Source: Arthrobacter sp. (lineage in GTDB: Bacteria > Actinomycetota > Actinomycetes > Actinomycetales > Micrococcaceae). Taken from it: 64,000 bases of DNA. A program made the translations under genes and the position numbers. Under the pieces are notes generated by a model. The model was given only the letters and a program-made list of their open reading frames with translations. It was not told the origin of the DNA and ran no database searches. Position 1 is the first letter of the stretch; the number at the start of each line of letters is the position of its first letter. This document shows positions 1-9,231 of this stretch, in pieces. Where the stretch lies: contig JAITLQ010000007.1 in NCBI GenBank assembly GCA_031277795.1, forward strand, positions 124,001-188,000. Direction: 5' to 3'.

Positions 1-1298
1 CGCCGATCTACCAGACGAGCACGTTCATCCAGGACGACGTGAACGTGCTGCGGGCCGGGCACGAGTATTCGCGGGGGTCCAATCCCACGCGCGGCGGCTT
101 CGAGGAGCAGCTCTGCGCGCTCGAGGGCGGTCACGCCGCGTTCGCCTTTGCGTCGGGGATCGCGGCCGAGGACGCGCTGCTGCGCTCCGTCCTGCGCCCG
201 GGCGATCACGTGGTGATCGGCTCCGACTCCTACGGCGGGACCAACCGCCTGCTGCGGGACGTGTGGGGGCCGTGGGGCATCACGCACACGGCGGTGCCGG
301 CCGGGGATCTCGACGCCGTGCGGGCGGCGATCCGGCGCGACGCCACGGCCGTGCTGTGGGTCGAGACGCCGTCGAACCCGCACCTCGGGATCGCGGACCT
401 CGCCGGCTGGGCGCAGGTGGCGCACGAGGCCGGTTGCCTCTTCTTTGTTGACAACACCTTCGCCTCGCCCGCGCTGCAGCGGCCGCTGGAGTGGGGGGCG
501 GACGCCGTGGTGCACTCGACGACCAAGTACATCGGCGGGCACTCGGACGTGCTCGGCGGGGCCGTGGTGGTGTCTGATGTGCAGTTCCAGGGCAAGCCGC
601 TGGCCGAGGCGGTGGCGTTTGCGCAGTTCGCGGCCGGTGCCGTGGCGGGGCCGCAGGACTGCTTCCTGGCGGCGCGGGGCCTGAAGACGCTGGGGCTGCG
701 GGTGCGCCAGCACTCGGCCAACGCGCTCGAGGTGGCGCGCTTCCTGGAGGCCAAGGCGCTCGCCGGCGACGGCGTGGCCGAGGTGTTTTACCCGGGGCTC
801 GAGTCCCATCCCAATCACCGGCTCGCGGCGCGGCAGATGTCGGGGGGCTTCGGCGGCGTGGTCTCGCTGCGCCTGGCCGGGGGAGAGGCGGCGGCGCGGC
901 GCTTCGTGACCGCCACCGAGCTGTTCGGGCTCTCCGTTTCCTTGGGCGGCGTGGAGTCGCTCATCTGTCTTCCCACCGAGATGACGCACGGGCCGCTGCG
1001 CGGGACGCCCCGCGAGATTTCGGGCGATCTGGTGCGTCTCTCGGTGGGGATCGAGGACGTCGCGGACCTCATCGCCGACCTCGAGCGGGCGCTGGACGTG
1101 GTGGCGGCCGAGGCGCTGGGTGCGCGGGTCGAGGTGGTGCGCCAGGCCGTCGGATCGGCGGCGCCAGCGGCGGCTGTGGTGCTGGGGGAAGAGCCGAATG
1201 AGGCGACGGCTGCGGCCGGTGCCCAGCAGGAGGCAACCCGCCCGGCGAGCGTGCCTGCACCCCCGGCCGCTGTGAGGGCGGCGGTTCCGGCGCTGTAG
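1..1298 (+). CDS. Cys/Met metabolism PLP-dependent enzyme (cystathionine gamma-synthase/lyase family), 5' partial
   Basis: The reading frame is open from base 3, and its first residues (PIYQTSTF, then EYSRGSNPTR) are the conserved amino-terminal part of this family, so the true start lies before the window. At least 431 residues are visible. The PLP-binding lysine is in the STTKYIGG motif (codon 525-527). Family members act on homoserine esters or cystathionine in the cytoplasm in methionine/cysteine interconversion. Which reaction (gamma-synthase, gamma-lyase or beta-lyase) cannot be decided from sequence reading alone. The last ~60 residues are an Ala/Pro/Val-rich tail beyond the normal fold, probably disordered. 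A strong hairpin terminator follows directly. Confidence 0.9.
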   Translation, partial: PIYQTSTFIQDDVNVLRAGHEYSRGSNPTRGGFEEQLCALEGGHAAFAFASGIAAEDALLRSVLRPGDHVVIGSDSYGGTNRLLRDVWGPWGITHTAVPAGDLDAVRAAIRRDATAVLWVETPSNPHLGIADLAGWAQVAHEAGCLFFVDNTFASPALQRPLEWGADAVVHSTTKYIGGHSDVLGGAVVVSDVQFQGKPLAEAVAFAQFAAGAVAGPQDCFLAARGLKTLGLRVRQHSANALEVARFLEAKALAGDGVAEVFYPGLESHPNHRLAARQMSGGFGGVVSLRLAGGEAAARRFVTATELFGLSVSLGGVESLICLPTEMTHGPLRGTPREISGDLVRLSVGIEDVADLIADLERALDVVAAEALGARVEVVRQAVGSAAPAAAVVLGEEPNEATAAAGAQQEATRPASVPAPPAAVRAAVPAL

Positions 1299-1309
1299 TT
1301 CCGGACCAT

Positions 1310-1355
1310 GCACGGCGGCGGCCGCCCACCCTTCGGTGGGCGGCCGCCGCCGTGC
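1310..1355 (+). terminator. Intrinsic terminator hairpin
   Basis: A perfect 21 bp inverted repeat (1310-1330 with 1335-1355) and a CTTC loop lie 11 bases after the stop of the PLP enzyme gene. There is no clear U-tract, as is usual for high-GC actinobacterial terminators. Confidence 0.8.
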
Positions 1356-1625
1356 GGTCACTTGCCTTCTGCTCGCAGGGCGAGGGCCGTCTCATCCGCG
1401 CGTGTCTCAGCCTCGGTGGGAACGGCATAGACGACGCTGACCGGGGTGGCGTGAGCGGGTGTATGAACGTCTTTGTTGATTTCCGGAAATGTCTCGCTTC
1501 GAATCTATCTTCGAACGCGCCCGAGTGGGAGAATGGTTGAAAGAACGGGGGAGCGGCGGGTTCTGTCGAAAGGCATTCCGTCGCGAGAACGCTTCATTAT
1601 CTGGTGCGCGCTGGGGAGGTGCATC
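1356..1625. other. Intergenic region with paired TTCGAA palindromes
   Basis: No gene is supported here. The most notable element is two TTCGAA hexamers at 1498-1503 and 1510-1515, spaced 12 bases start to start, inside an AT-richer patch. They resemble neither a full LexA box nor a promoter of known type. The patch lies about 110-130 bases before the HNH gene start and could be its control region. Confidence 0.4.
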
Positions 1626-3989
1626 GTGTCGGAAAAACGTCAGCTTGAAGAGGCCCTTGGCCTGCTCAGGCGGGTCGTCGAGGCGATCTCGACCAGCAGC
1701 GATCGGGCCTGCGAGTCGGAGGTCATTGAGCTGCTCGGCGCGGCCTCGGACGTCTCCCGCGCTGCCGACGGGCTCCGGGTGGCCGTGACTGGGATGGTGA
1801 GCCGGCGCTCCGAGGGCTACTCGCGGGCGGAGGCGCTGTGCGCCCGGCTGGGTTTTCGTTCCACCAAGGCCCTGATCGGTCAGGCGTTCGGCGTCCACGC
1901 CGGGAACGCGGAGACTCTGTTGTCCCTGGCCCAGGCCACCGGTGCGCGCACCGGCTTCTCGTCCGGCGAGCTGGAGCCGTTCAGGCCGGCGCTCGCGGCC
2001 GCCCTGCGCGCGGGAGAGATCTCCGCGGATCAGGCGATCGCCGTGCACCGGGGGCTTCCTCATCCCGGCGGTCCCGAGTCGCAGCCGGGTTTGGGCGCCG
2101 CCGCCGAGCGTTTCCTCGTGGATGGGGCCACGGGAGGGCGCGTGAGCTTTGACGACGTCGGGCGGGCCGTCGTGATCCATGGGGATCCCTCGAGCGGGGT
2201 GGCCGGGGTGGCCGGGGCCGCCGGGGACGCCGCGGGCGGCAGCCCGGACGGGCGGGGCCCCGGCACCTCCCCGAGCGGAACGCCAGCTGCTGGCAGTGCG
2301 CAGGGCAGTGCGCGGGGCGGCGGGGACGCCACCGGGGCGGCCGATGGCGGGTTCTGGAACATCCCCGGGGTGACGCCGGCCGGAGGAACCACCTCGGTGG
2401 GGACCAGGCGGCGCACGGGTGCAGACGTGGATGTGTGGGGTCCGCGCCGCATGGAACCCCACCTCGTGCGGGTCCAGGCGGGCGCGTGGCGCAACGCCAT
2501 CGACCCGGACGGGGTCGCTCCCCGGGAGGGTGAGCAGGTGCGCCGTCGTTCCTTCAGCGCTCGCCGGGCCACGGGTGGGGGCTGGAACCTCTCCGGCTAC
2601 GCGCCGGAGCTGGCGGGTGCCACGCTCGCCGCCTTCCTGGACGCCCACACGGGGCCGCAGGCCCATCCGGACCGTTTTCTTGATCCGACGGGCGGGCACT
2701 CGGGGCCCGCTGAGCTGCCCGAACGCTCCGCCGCCGGTTGGGGCCGGGAGGCACCCGAGGAGGGCGACGGTCGGACCGCCGAGCAGAAGGGATTCGACGC
2801 GCTGTACTCCCTGGTCGAGGGGCAGCTGCGCCGGCAGGACGAGGCCGGGCCCGGCTGCAGCGGCGCCACGCTGGTGGTCACGGTGACGATGTCCGCGCTC
2901 GACCGCTTCGCCCGCTCTCTGGGGGATCAAGGCAACGCCGCGATGCTCCCGGGCCTGGACGCCTGGTCGGGCGCCACGCCGCACTGCCCCGCCCCCGGCG
3001 GCGTCGAGCACGGTACGGAGAGCGCCGCGGGGTGGGCCGGGACCGAGGCCACCCTTGACGCGGCGTTCGCCAGGCACTCGCGCTCCGACGAGGTCGTGCC
3101 GCTGTCCACGGTGACCGCCATGCTCTGCACCGACGCCCTGAGGCTTCTGGTCACCGACGAAGCCGGCACCGCGGTGCGCATGGGACGCCAGCAGCGTCCC
3201 TTCACCCGGGCCCAACGCCAGGCGCTCGCCGCCCGCGATCGGCACTGCAGGGCGCCGGGCTGCCTTGCGCCGCCCGCGTGGTGCCACACCCACCACGTCA
3301 TCCCGTGGTCGGTGGGCGGACCCACCAACCTGGACAACGCGATCCTGCTCTGCTCGTTCCACCACCACGAGTTGCACCGTGGGCGGCTCGGCGTCGTCCC
3401 GGCCGCAGAGCTGGGGCAGGCCAACCATCCTTGGGCCGTGCTGAGCTCCTGGCACCTGCGCACCCTTGCCGCGCAGCGAGGGCAGGCGAACGTGGAGGCA
3501 CCACCCCGGCGCCTCGAACAGCCAACTGCACGCGGAGGTACCTGCGCCTTGAACTGCTCGGGGCCGGTGTACTCACTCGTGCTTCCCGATGCTTCGGGCG
3601 CCGAGGTCTGTGCACCGCAGGGGGGCGGAGATCCGCCGCGCGGTCGATGCCGGTCCCGGGGTGTCCCCGTAGGGTCGGACGCATGCAGTGGGGAAGCGAG
3701 AAGGAGCACGTGCGCTTGGATGCGGACGGCCTACACCTGGTCCGGGACGGCGAGGTCACCGAGACCGTTGGGTGGCGCAGGTTGCGCAAGGTCGAGCTGG
3801 ACGTGCCGGTCCGGCCCGGCTGGAGGAAGGCCGGATGGCTCGGGGCGCTCGTGGCCACCGTCGTCTCCAGCATCGACCTTGACGGCCCCGAGGGTTACGG
3901 CGAGATCGTCACCAGGGTCTACACGGATCTGGATCGGGAGACCACGGATCACGTGTGGATCGTCCAGGCGGATCCGGGGCGTCCCATGA
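1626..3989 (+). CDS. DUF222 / HNH endonuclease domain protein with uncertain carboxyl end
   Basis: The GTG at 1626 is chosen because a good ribosome site (GGGAGGT, 1614-1620) precedes it; the open frame starts earlier but lacks one. The amino-terminal two thirds match the DUF222 layout found in many actinobacterial proteins. The HNH motif follows at about residues 537-592: RDRHCRAPGC, then HTHHVIPWSVGG, then LCSFHHHELHRG, with two zinc-type cysteines and the HH pair intact. Such proteins are presumed DNA nucleases of unsettled role. A Gly/Ala-rich linker lies at about 2200-2350. After about base 3480 the frame stays open for another 500 bases but overlaps the next gene by 307 bases and has shadow-frame composition, so the true end is probably near 3500-3680 and may involve a frameshift. 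Confidence 0.8.
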   Translation: MSEKRQLEEALGLLRRVVEAISTSSDRACESEVIELLGAASDVSRAADGLRVAVTGMVSRRSEGYSRAEALCARLGFRSTKALIGQAFGVHAGNAETLLSLAQATGARTGFSSGELEPFRPALAAALRAGEISADQAIAVHRGLPHPGGPESQPGLGAAAERFLVDGATGGRVSFDDVGRAVVIHGDPSSGVAGVAGAAGDAAGGSPDGRGPGTSPSGTPAAGSAQGSARGGGDATGAADGGFWNIPGVTPAGGTTSVGTRRRTGADVDVWGPRRMEPHLVRVQAGAWRNAIDPDGVAPREGEQVRRRSFSARRATGGGWNLSGYAPELAGATLAAFLDAHTGPQAHPDRFLDPTGGHSGPAELPERSAAGWGREAPEEGDGRTAEQKGFDALYSLVEGQLRRQDEAGPGCSGATLVVTVTMSALDRFARSLGDQGNAAMLPGLDAWSGATPHCPAPGGVEHGTESAAGWAGTEATLDAAFARHSRSDEVVPLSTVTAMLCTDALRLLVTDEAGTAVRMGRQQRPFTRAQRQALAARDRHCRAPGCLAPPAWCHTHHVIPWSVGGPTNLDNAILLCSFHHHELHRGRLGVVPAAELGQANHPWAVLSSWHLRTLAAQRGQANVEAPPRRLEQPTARGGTCALNCSGPVYSLVLPDASGAEVCAPQGGGDPPRGRCRSRGVPVGSDACSGEARRSTCAWMRTAYTWSGTARSPRPLGGAGCARSSWTCRSGPAGGRPDGSGRSWPPSSPASTLTAPRVTARSSPGSTRIWIGRPRITCGSSRRIRGVP

Positions 3990-4114
3990 CTAGGGCCGAG
4001 GCGCGTGAGCTGACCGCTAGCATCGAGGCGGCCGTCGTCGATCCGCGGCTGCGCGGGGAACTCGTGGCAGAGCAATCTGCGGACGGCAAACCGACCGACC
4101 GGGGAGCGCGCTGA
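3683..4114 (+). CDS. Small protein of unknown function, paralogue of the next gene
   Basis: A 143-residue soluble protein beginning MQWGSEKEH. I do not recognise the family. It contains an alternating beta-rich segment (HVRLDADGLHLVRDG) followed by a GW-basic segment and a carboxyl-terminal amphipathic helix (TRAEARELTASIEAAVVDP). The same order of elements is seen in the protein encoded immediately downstream, so the two look like a divergent tandem duplication, possibly PH-like folds. Its stop codon overlaps the next start by one base (TGATG), so the pair is translationally linked. It lies inside the unstopped tail of the HNH frame, but its codon usage and conserved layout favour this frame as the real one. 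Confidence 0.7.
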   Translation: MQWGSEKEHVRLDADGLHLVRDGEVTETVGWRRLRKVELDVPVRPGWRKAGWLGALVATVVSSIDLDGPEGYGEIVTRVYTDLDRETTDHVWIVQADPGRPMTRAEARELTASIEAAVVDPRLRGELVAEQSADGKPTDRGAR

Positions 4115-4542
4115 TGCCCAAGGAGAAGCCCCTGCGTTTCGGCAGCAGCTTCAAGGACCATTACATCGAGGTGGATGCCGCTGGATTCCACCTCGCCAGG
4201 GCCCCGCTCGTCCGGGACGGGAAGCGCCTGCGCTTCAATGCACCGCTTCGGATCGGCTGGGATGAGCTCCGCGACGTCGACGCAGAACTGCTGCGGCCGC
4301 GCCCCCTGGACCTCGTGGGGACGGTCCTGAACCTCATCCCCAACGATGCCGGCGGCCTCGAGGCTAACCCGCGCGGTTACGTGCGCCTCGTGTTCCTGCT
4401 GGTTAACGGCGACGCGCTCCACGCCGACATCCCCCGGTCGATCCATTGGAAGCCGGATCAGCGATGGGTCGACGAGTTTCTGGCCGGAGCCAGGGCCGCC
4501 ATCGAGGACCCGGCCGCCAGGGAGACCTTCCGGCGCCAGTAA
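4114..4542 (+). CDS. Small protein of unknown function, paralogue of the preceding gene
   Basis: A 142-residue protein whose order of motifs mirrors that of the gene before it: a HYIEVDAAGFHLAR strand region, an RIGWDELRDVDAE segment, a GYVRLVFLLVNGD strand pair and a terminal helix (AGARAAIEDPAARETF). No signal peptide or membrane segment is visible. The start codon overlaps the previous stop by one base. Two linked small paralogues behind an HNH nuclease-domain gene is a layout also seen for duplicated immunity genes, but nothing here proves that role. Confidence 0.72.
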   Translation: MPKEKPLRFGSSFKDHYIEVDAAGFHLARAPLVRDGKRLRFNAPLRIGWDELRDVDAELLRPRPLDLVGTVLNLIPNDAGGLEANPRGYVRLVFLLVNGDALHADIPRSIHWKPDQRWVDEFLAGARAAIEDPAARETFRRQ

Positions 4543-4635
4543 TGACGCCCCGTCACACTCGGCCCGGCGCCCTCAACACGTCGCAACGTCGTGCCGCCGA
4601 TGCGCGCCGCCTCCCGAGTGCGGATAGAGTGGTTC

Positions 4636-4713
4636 CCGTCGCGACTGGCGTGAGGTGGATAACCACCGGGGAGCGGCACCTGTGTCACACGGACCGCACG
4701 CCTGGGTCCGGCG
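4636..4713 (+). ncRNA. ZTP riboswitch (pfl motif) upstream of glyA-folD
   Basis: The segment carries the conserved pfl/ZTP landmarks in order: ACTGGCG (4644-4650), then GGTGGATAACCACCGGGGAG (4654-4673) forming a short hairpin and internal-loop core, a variable linker, then CCGCACGCCTGGGT (4694-4707), the region that forms the pseudoknot and the ZMP-contacting CCGCCUGGGC-like element. This class senses ZTP/ZMP, which accumulate when 10-formyl-tetrahydrofolate is short, and characteristically controls glyA, folD and purine genes. Here it precedes exactly glyA and folD. Confidence 0.9.
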
Positions 4714-4721
4714 CGAATCCA

Positions 4722-4737
4722 GGGGCCAGCAGGCCCC
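4722..4737 (+). promoter_or_regulatory. Putative expression-platform hairpin of the ZTP riboswitch
   Basis: GGGGCC-AGCA-GGCCCC is a perfect 6 bp hairpin located nine bases after the aptamer and about 24 bases before the ribosome site (GGAGAAG, 4761-4767). It may be the alternative structure that couples ligand binding to glyA expression. No U-tract follows, so translational or Rho-dependent control is more likely than intrinsic termination. Confidence 0.5.
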
Positions 4738-4770
4738 GCCAGCAATGTTTCGTCCACACAGGAGAAGCCC

Positions 4771-6060
4771 GTGTCCCAGAGCACGAACGTCACCAATCTG
4801 CCGCTGTCCGAGGTTGACCCGGACATCGCCCACCTCATCACCGACGAGCTTGGTCGCCAGCGCGACACGCTCGAGATGATCGCCTCCGAGAACTTCGCCC
4901 CGCGCGCCGTGCTTGAGGCCCAGGGTTCGGTCCTGACCAACAAGTACGCCGAGGGTTACCCGGGCCGCCGCTACTACGGCGGCTGCGAGTTCGTTGACCA
5001 GGTCGAGGATCTCGCCCGCGACCGCGTCAAGGAGCTCTTCGGCTCCAAGTACGCCAACGTTCAGCCGCACTCGGGCGCCTCGGCCAACGCCGCCGCCCTG
5101 GCCGCGATGATCAACCCCGGCGACACCATGCTCGGCCTGTCCCTGGCCCACGGCGGTCACCTGACCCACGGCATGAAGCTGAACTTCTCCGGCAAGCTCT
5201 ACAACGTTGCCGCCTACGAGGTCGAGGCCGACACCTTCCGCATCGACATGGACAAGCTGCGCGAGCAGGCCCTGGCCGTTCGCCCGCAGGTCATCGTTGC
5301 CGGCTGGTCCGCCTACCCGCGCCAGCTGGACTTCGCCGCCTTCCGCTCCATCGCCGATGAGGTGGGCGCCCTCCTGTGGACCGACATGGCCCACTTCGCC
5401 GGCCTCGTTGCCGCCGGCAAGCACCCCAACCCGGTGCCGTACTCCGACGTCGTGACCTCCACCGTCCACAAGACGCTGGCCGGCCCCCGCTCGGGCCTGA
5501 TCCTCACGAACGACCTGGAGATGTTCAAGAAGATCAACTCCAACGTCTTCCCGGGGCAGCAGGGCGGCCCGCTCATGCACGCCATCGCCGGCAAGGCCGT
5601 GGCCTTCAAGATCGCCGCCTCCGAGGAGTTCGCCGAGCGTCAGGAGCGCGTGCTCTCCGGTGCCCAGATCCTGGCCGATCGCCTCACCGCCTCCGATGTG
5701 GAGGAGGCCGGCGTCTCCGTCCTCACGGGCGGCACGGACGTGCACCTGGTCCTGGTTGACCTGCGCAACTCCAAGCTGGACGGCAAGCAGGCCGAGGACC
5801 TCCTCCACGAGGTCGGCATCACGGTCAACCGCAACGCCGTGCCGTTCGACCCGCGCCCGCCGATGACCACCTCGGGCCTGCGCATCGGCACCCCGGCCCT
5901 CGCGACCCGCGGCTTCGGCGACACCGAGTTCACGGAGGTGGCCGACATCATCGCGACCGCCCTCAAGGACGGCGAGAACGCTGACGTGGCTGCGCTGCGC
6001 GCCCGCGTCGACAAGCTGGCCGCCGACTTCCCGCTGTACCCCGGCCTCGAGGAGTGGTGA
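4771..6060 (+). CDS. glyA: Serine hydroxymethyltransferase
   Basis: A 429-residue protein of normal family length. It interconverts serine plus tetrahydrofolate with glycine plus 5,10-methylene-tetrahydrofolate, feeding one-carbon units to purine and thymidylate synthesis. Diagnostic motifs: [10 protein letters not shown] near the start, [15 protein letters not shown], the [10 protein letters not shown] segment, and the PLP lysine in [13 protein letters not shown] (Lys234). The GTG start at 4771 has the ribosome site GGAGAAG at 4761. It is followed after 4 bases by folD and preceded by a ZTP riboswitch, so the two genes form a folate-responsive unit. Confidence 0.98.
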   Translation: MSQSTNVTNLPLSEVDPDIAHLITDELGRQRDTLEMIASENFAPRAVLEAQGSVLTNKYAEGYPGRRYYGGCEFVDQVEDLARDRVKELFGSKYANVQPHSGASANAAALAAMINPGDTMLGLSLAHGGHLTHGMKLNFSGKLYNVAAYEVEADTFRIDMDKLREQALAVRPQVIVAGWSAYPRQLDFAAFRSIADEVGALLWTDMAHFAGLVAAGKHPNPVPYSDVVTSTVHKTLAGPRSGLILTNDLEMFKKINSNVFPGQQGGPLMHAIAGKAVAFKIAASEEFAERQERVLSGAQILADRLTASDVEEAGVSVLTGGTDVHLVLVDLRNSKLDGKQAEDLLHEVGITVNRNAVPFDPRPPMTTSGLRIGTPALATRGFGDTEFTEVADIIATALKDGENADVAALRARVDKLAADFPLYPGLEEW

Positions 6061-6064
6061 TCGA

Positions 6065-6949
6065 GTGACCGCACAGGTCCTCGACGGGCGCAAGGCGTCC
6101 GCCGCGATCAAGCAGGAACTGACGGAGCGGGTCGCGCGCCTCAAGGAGCGCGGCGTCACCCCGGGCATCGCCACCGTGCTGGTGGGCGCCGATCCGGCCT
6201 CCCAGCTGTACGTGGGCATGAAGCACAAGCAGTCCGAGGCCATCGGCATGAACTCCATCCAGCGTGAGCTCCCCGTGAGCGCCACGCAGGAGGAGGTCGA
6301 GGCCCTCATCGACGAGCTCAACGCCGATCCCACGTGCCACGGGTACATCGTGCAGCTGCCGTTGCCGAAGCACCTCGACACCGACGCGATCCTCGAGCGC
6401 ATCGATCCGGACAAGGATGCGGACGGCCTGCACCCCACCAACCTGGGGCGCCTCGTGCTGAACGTGAACACCGAGATCACCTCGCCGCTGCCGTGCACCC
6501 CGCGCGGCGTCATCGAGCTGCTCACGCGCAACGGCTACGACCTCAACGGCAAGCACGTCGTGGTCGTCGGCCGCGGTGTGACGATCGGCCGGTCCATCGG
6601 CCTGCTGCTCACGCGCCGCGAGTTCAACGCGACCGTCACCCTGACGCACACCGGCACCGTGGACGCGGGCCAGTACCTGCGCCAGGCCGACGTCATCGTG
6701 GCCAGCGCGGGCGTGAAGCACCTCATCAAGGCGGAGGACGTCAAGCCCGGTGCCGCCGTCCTCGACGTGGGTGTCACGCGCGAGACTCCGGCGGACGGCG
6801 GCAAGCCCAAGGTCTTCGGCGACGTTGACCCGGCCGTGGCCGAGGTTGCCGGCTGGCTCTCGCCCAACCCGGGCGGCGTCGGTCCCATGACCGTCGCCCT
6901 GCTCATGACCAACGTGGTCGAGGCGGCCGAGCGGGCCGCCGGCCTCTAG
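6065..6949 (+). CDS. folD: Bifunctional methylenetetrahydrofolate dehydrogenase / methenyltetrahydrofolate cyclohydrolase
   Basis: A 294-residue protein that oxidises 5,10-methylene-THF and hydrolyses the product to 10-formyl-THF, directly downstream of the GlyA reaction. The substrate-domain lysine lies in YVGMKHK (Lys53), QLPLPKH is at about 97-103, the nucleotide-binding segment GRGVTIGRS at 169-177 and the family signature PGGVGPMT near the end. GTG start; the gene follows glyA by four bases and is clearly co-transcribed. A convergent, bidirectional terminator follows. Confidence 0.97.
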   Translation: MTAQVLDGRKASAAIKQELTERVARLKERGVTPGIATVLVGADPASQLYVGMKHKQSEAIGMNSIQRELPVSATQEEVEALIDELNADPTCHGYIVQLPLPKHLDTDAILERIDPDKDADGLHPTNLGRLVLNVNTEITSPLPCTPRGVIELLTRNGYDLNGKHVVVVGRGVTIGRSIGLLLTRREFNATVTLTHTGTVDAGQYLRQADVIVASAGVKHLIKAEDVKPGAAVLDVGVTRETPADGGKPKVFGDVDPAVAEVAGWLSPNPGGVGPMTVALLMTNVVEAAERAAGL

Positions 6950-6957
6950 GGCCACCC

Positions 6958-7007
6958 CAGCACGACGGCGGGTGCCCACCTTGTGGTGGGCACCCGCCGT
7001 CGTGCTG
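6958..7007. terminator. Bidirectional terminator between folD and the convergent DUF4190 gene
   Basis: A perfect 23 bp inverted repeat (6958-6980 with 6985-7007) with a TTGT loop, placed between two convergent genes. Confidence 0.85.
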
Positions 7008-7018
7008 TGTGTGGGTGA

Positions 7019-7669
7019 CTAGGCGTCGAAGCCGTCGCTATAGGGCGTCACGTCGGACCACCAGCCGCCAACGAAGACGAGGAACAGCCAGAACAGGACG
7101 CCGAGGCCGCTGAGGATCAGGCCCGTGATGGCCATGCCCTTGCCCCGGGGTTCCTTGATGAGGCCGAGGATCGAGAAGACCACGCCGGCGATCGGCGGCA
7201 GGAAGAACACCCAGCCGAAAAGCACCGAGGCGATGCCGAGCACCATGCCCGTGATGCTCAGGCCGCGCGCGGGCGGCGCCTGGTACGTCGGTGCGCCGTA
7301 CGGCGTGAACTGCTGCGGGTAGGGCTGCTGGGGCATCGGCTGGCCGTAGGGCGGCCCGTACTGCGGTCCGACCGCGTACGGCTGGGCGTAGGGGTTGGCC
7401 TGGGGCGCCGCCGGGTAGCCGGGGGTCGCCGGGAAGCCCTGAGCGGCGTACGGATCGCCCGGCGCGGGCTGGGGACCGGTCGGCGGGGCCGCCGGGAAGG
7501 CCTGCACAGCGGGGGCGGCGTCGCCGAAGAGGTCCGAGCGCCCGTACGGGTTGGCCGGGTCCTTGGAAGGATCCGGGGTCGCCCACGAGCGGTCGCCCTC
7601 GGGCTGCTGGGAGGCCCAGTCCTGGGAACCGGAGGCGTTCTCGAAGGAGTCGCGGGGAGGGATGCTCAT
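7019..7669 (-). CDS. Proline-rich DUF4190-type membrane protein
   Basis: About 216 residues from the ATG at 7669 (an in-frame GTG at 7678 adds three). The first ~130 residues are low complexity, rich in Pro, Ala, Tyr and Gln, with repeated PYGQP/AAPQANPYAQ-like units. The rest holds two hydrophobic segments (GMVLGIASVLFGWVFFLPPIAGVVFSILGLI-type, then a second ending in a Trp-rich tail) separated by a short basic turn with PRGKG, the DUF4190 pattern. The amino-terminal part is expected to be cytoplasmic and disordered. Function unknown. Confidence 0.8.
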   Translation of the reverse strand: MSIPPRDSFENASGSQDWASQQPEGDRSWATPDPSKDPANPYGRSDLFGDAAPAVQAFPAAPPTGPQPAPGDPYAAQGFPATPGYPAAPQANPYAQPYAVGPQYGPPYGQPMPQQPYPQQFTPYGAPTYQAPPARGLSITGMVLGIASVLFGWVFFLPPIAGVVFSILGLIKEPRGKGMAITGLILSGLGVLFWLFLVFVGGWWSDVTPYSDGFDA

Positions 7670-7690
7670 GCCTGTCACTCTACCGACGAA

Positions 7691-7722
7691 GCGGGCCCCG
7701 CACCGTGAGGTGCGGGGCCCGC
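7691..7722 (-). terminator. Hairpin terminator after the catalase gene
   Basis: A 14 bp perfect inverted repeat (7691-7704 with 7709-7722), loop GTGA. It lies 49 bases beyond the catalase stop on the minus strand and just upstream of the DUF4190 gene, so it separates the two transcripts. Confidence 0.7.
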
Positions 7723-7770
7723 CGTCGAGCGCTGGCCTGATGGCCCGCTCAGCCGTGCATCACAGGGTGC

Positions 7771-9231
7771 TTAGGCGCCCTTGACGTTGGCCTCGATCTG
7801 CGCGCCGATCGTCTCATCAACGTTCTTCCAGTACTGGATGGCGTTGGAGAGGACGGGCTCGATGACGCCACCTAGGGCGCCGGAGACCGTCGCGACGAGG
7901 CCATCGCGCTGCTCCTGCGAGTAGACCTCGCGGACCAGCGTGCCGGCCTGACCGAAGTCATCGTCCTCGGCGTGCAGGGTGTAGGCCGAGCGCACCAGCT
8001 CGCCGTCGGACTCCCACGAGTTATCCACCGGGCCGGTCTCATCCGACCAGGTGTCGCCGAAGGAGTTCGGGGCGTAGTAGGAACGCGAGCCGGTGCTCTC
8101 GTACCACATGTTGCCCTCGAAGTTGTAGGTGTGCACCGGCGACTTCGGCTTGTTGACCGGCAGCTGCTGGAAGTTGGTGCCGATGCGGTAGCGCTGGGCA
8201 TCCGCGTAGGCGAAGTTGCGGCCCAGGAGCATCTTGTCCGGGGACATGCCCATGCCGGGGACCATGTTGGCCGGCGAGAAGGCGGCCTGCTCGATCTCGG
8301 CGAAGAAGTTCTCCGGGTTGCGGTTCAGGGTCAGCGTGCCGACCTTGATGCGCGGGTAGTCCTTCAGGGACCAGATCTTGGTCAGATCGAAGGGGTTGAA
8401 GCGATAGGTCTTCGCGTCCTCGTACGGCATGACCTGGACGTGCAGGTCCCACTTGGGGAAGTTGCCGGCCTTGATGTTGTCGAACAGATCGCGGCGGTGG
8501 TGCTCGGCATCCGTGCCGGCGAGGCGGTCGGCCTCGGCACCGTCGATGTTGTGCACGCCCTGCTGGGAGAGGAAGTGGTACTTGACCCAGAACTTCTCGC
8601 CGGCCTCGTTGACCCACATGTAGGTGTGGGAGCCGTAGCCGTTCATCTCGCGCCAGGTCTTCGGCAGACCGCGCTCACCCATGAGGTAGGTGACCTGGTG
8701 GGCGGACTCGGGGTTGTGCGTCCAGAAGTCCCACTGCATCGTGGCGTCGCGCAGGCCGGAATCGGGCAGGCGCTTCTGCGAACGGATGAAGTGGGGGAAC
8801 TTCATGGGGTCGCGCAGGAAGAACACCGGGGTGTTGTTGCCGACCAGGTCGAAGTTGCCCTCGGTGGTGTAGAACTTCAGCGCGAAGCCGCGGACGTCGC
8901 GCCACGTGTCGGGCGAGCCGATCTCGCCGGCCACGGTGGAGAAGCGCAGCAGGGTCTCGGTCTTGACGCCGGGCTGGAACAGCGCGGCCTTCGTGTACTT
9001 CGAGACGTCCTCGGTGGTCTCGAACTCGCCGAACGCGCCGGCGCCCTTGGCGTGCGGGCGGCGCTCGGGGACGTTCATGCGGTTGAAGTGCTGCAGGGTC
9101 TCGACCAGGTGGTGGTCGTGCAGAACGATGGGGCCGTCGGCGCCGACGGTCAGCGAGTTGCGGTCGCTGACGGCGGGGATGCCGGCCTGAGTCGTGGAAC
9201 CGGTCGCGTGAGCGGAGGTGTTGTCAGCCAT
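7771..9231 (-). CDS. katA: Monofunctional haem catalase
   Basis: 486 residues, typical of small-subunit clade 3 catalases. It dismutates hydrogen peroxide in the cytoplasm. The distal histidine is in RRPHAKG (His60), the distal asparagine in the [11 protein letters not shown] motif (about 131-133), and the proximal haem ligand tyrosine in [12 protein letters not shown] (Tyr342, with Arg338). The start codon lies 8 bases inside the end of the upstream Fur-family gene, so the two are translated from one message. Induction by peroxide through loss of that repressor is the expected control. Confidence 0.97.
   Translation of the reverse strand: MADNTSAHATGSTTQAGIPAVSDRNSLTVGADGPIVLHDHHLVETLQHFNRMNVPERRPHAKGAGAFGEFETTEDVSKYTKAALFQPGVKTETLLRFSTVAGEIGSPDTWRDVRGFALKFYTTEGNFDLVGNNTPVFFLRDPMKFPHFIRSQKRLPDSGLRDATMQWDFWTHNPESAHQVTYLMGERGLPKTWREMNGYGSHTYMWVNEAGEKFWVKYHFLSQQGVHNIDGAEADRLAGTDAEHHRRDLFDNIKAGNFPKWDLHVQVMPYEDAKTYRFNPFDLTKIWSLKDYPRIKVGTLTLNRNPENFFAEIEQAAFSPANMVPGMGMSPDKMLLGRNFAYADAQRYRIGTNFQQLPVNKPKSPVHTYNFEGNMWYESTGSRSYYAPNSFGDTWSDETGPVDNSWESDGELVRSAYTLHAEDDDFGQAGTLVREVYSQEQRDGLVATVSGALGGVIEPVLSNAIQYWKNVDETIGAQIEANVKGA

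Noticed and set aside
1407-3455. A 682-codon frame on the minus strand
   Set aside because: It is antisense to the DUF222/HNH gene and has no recognisable domain or ribosome site.
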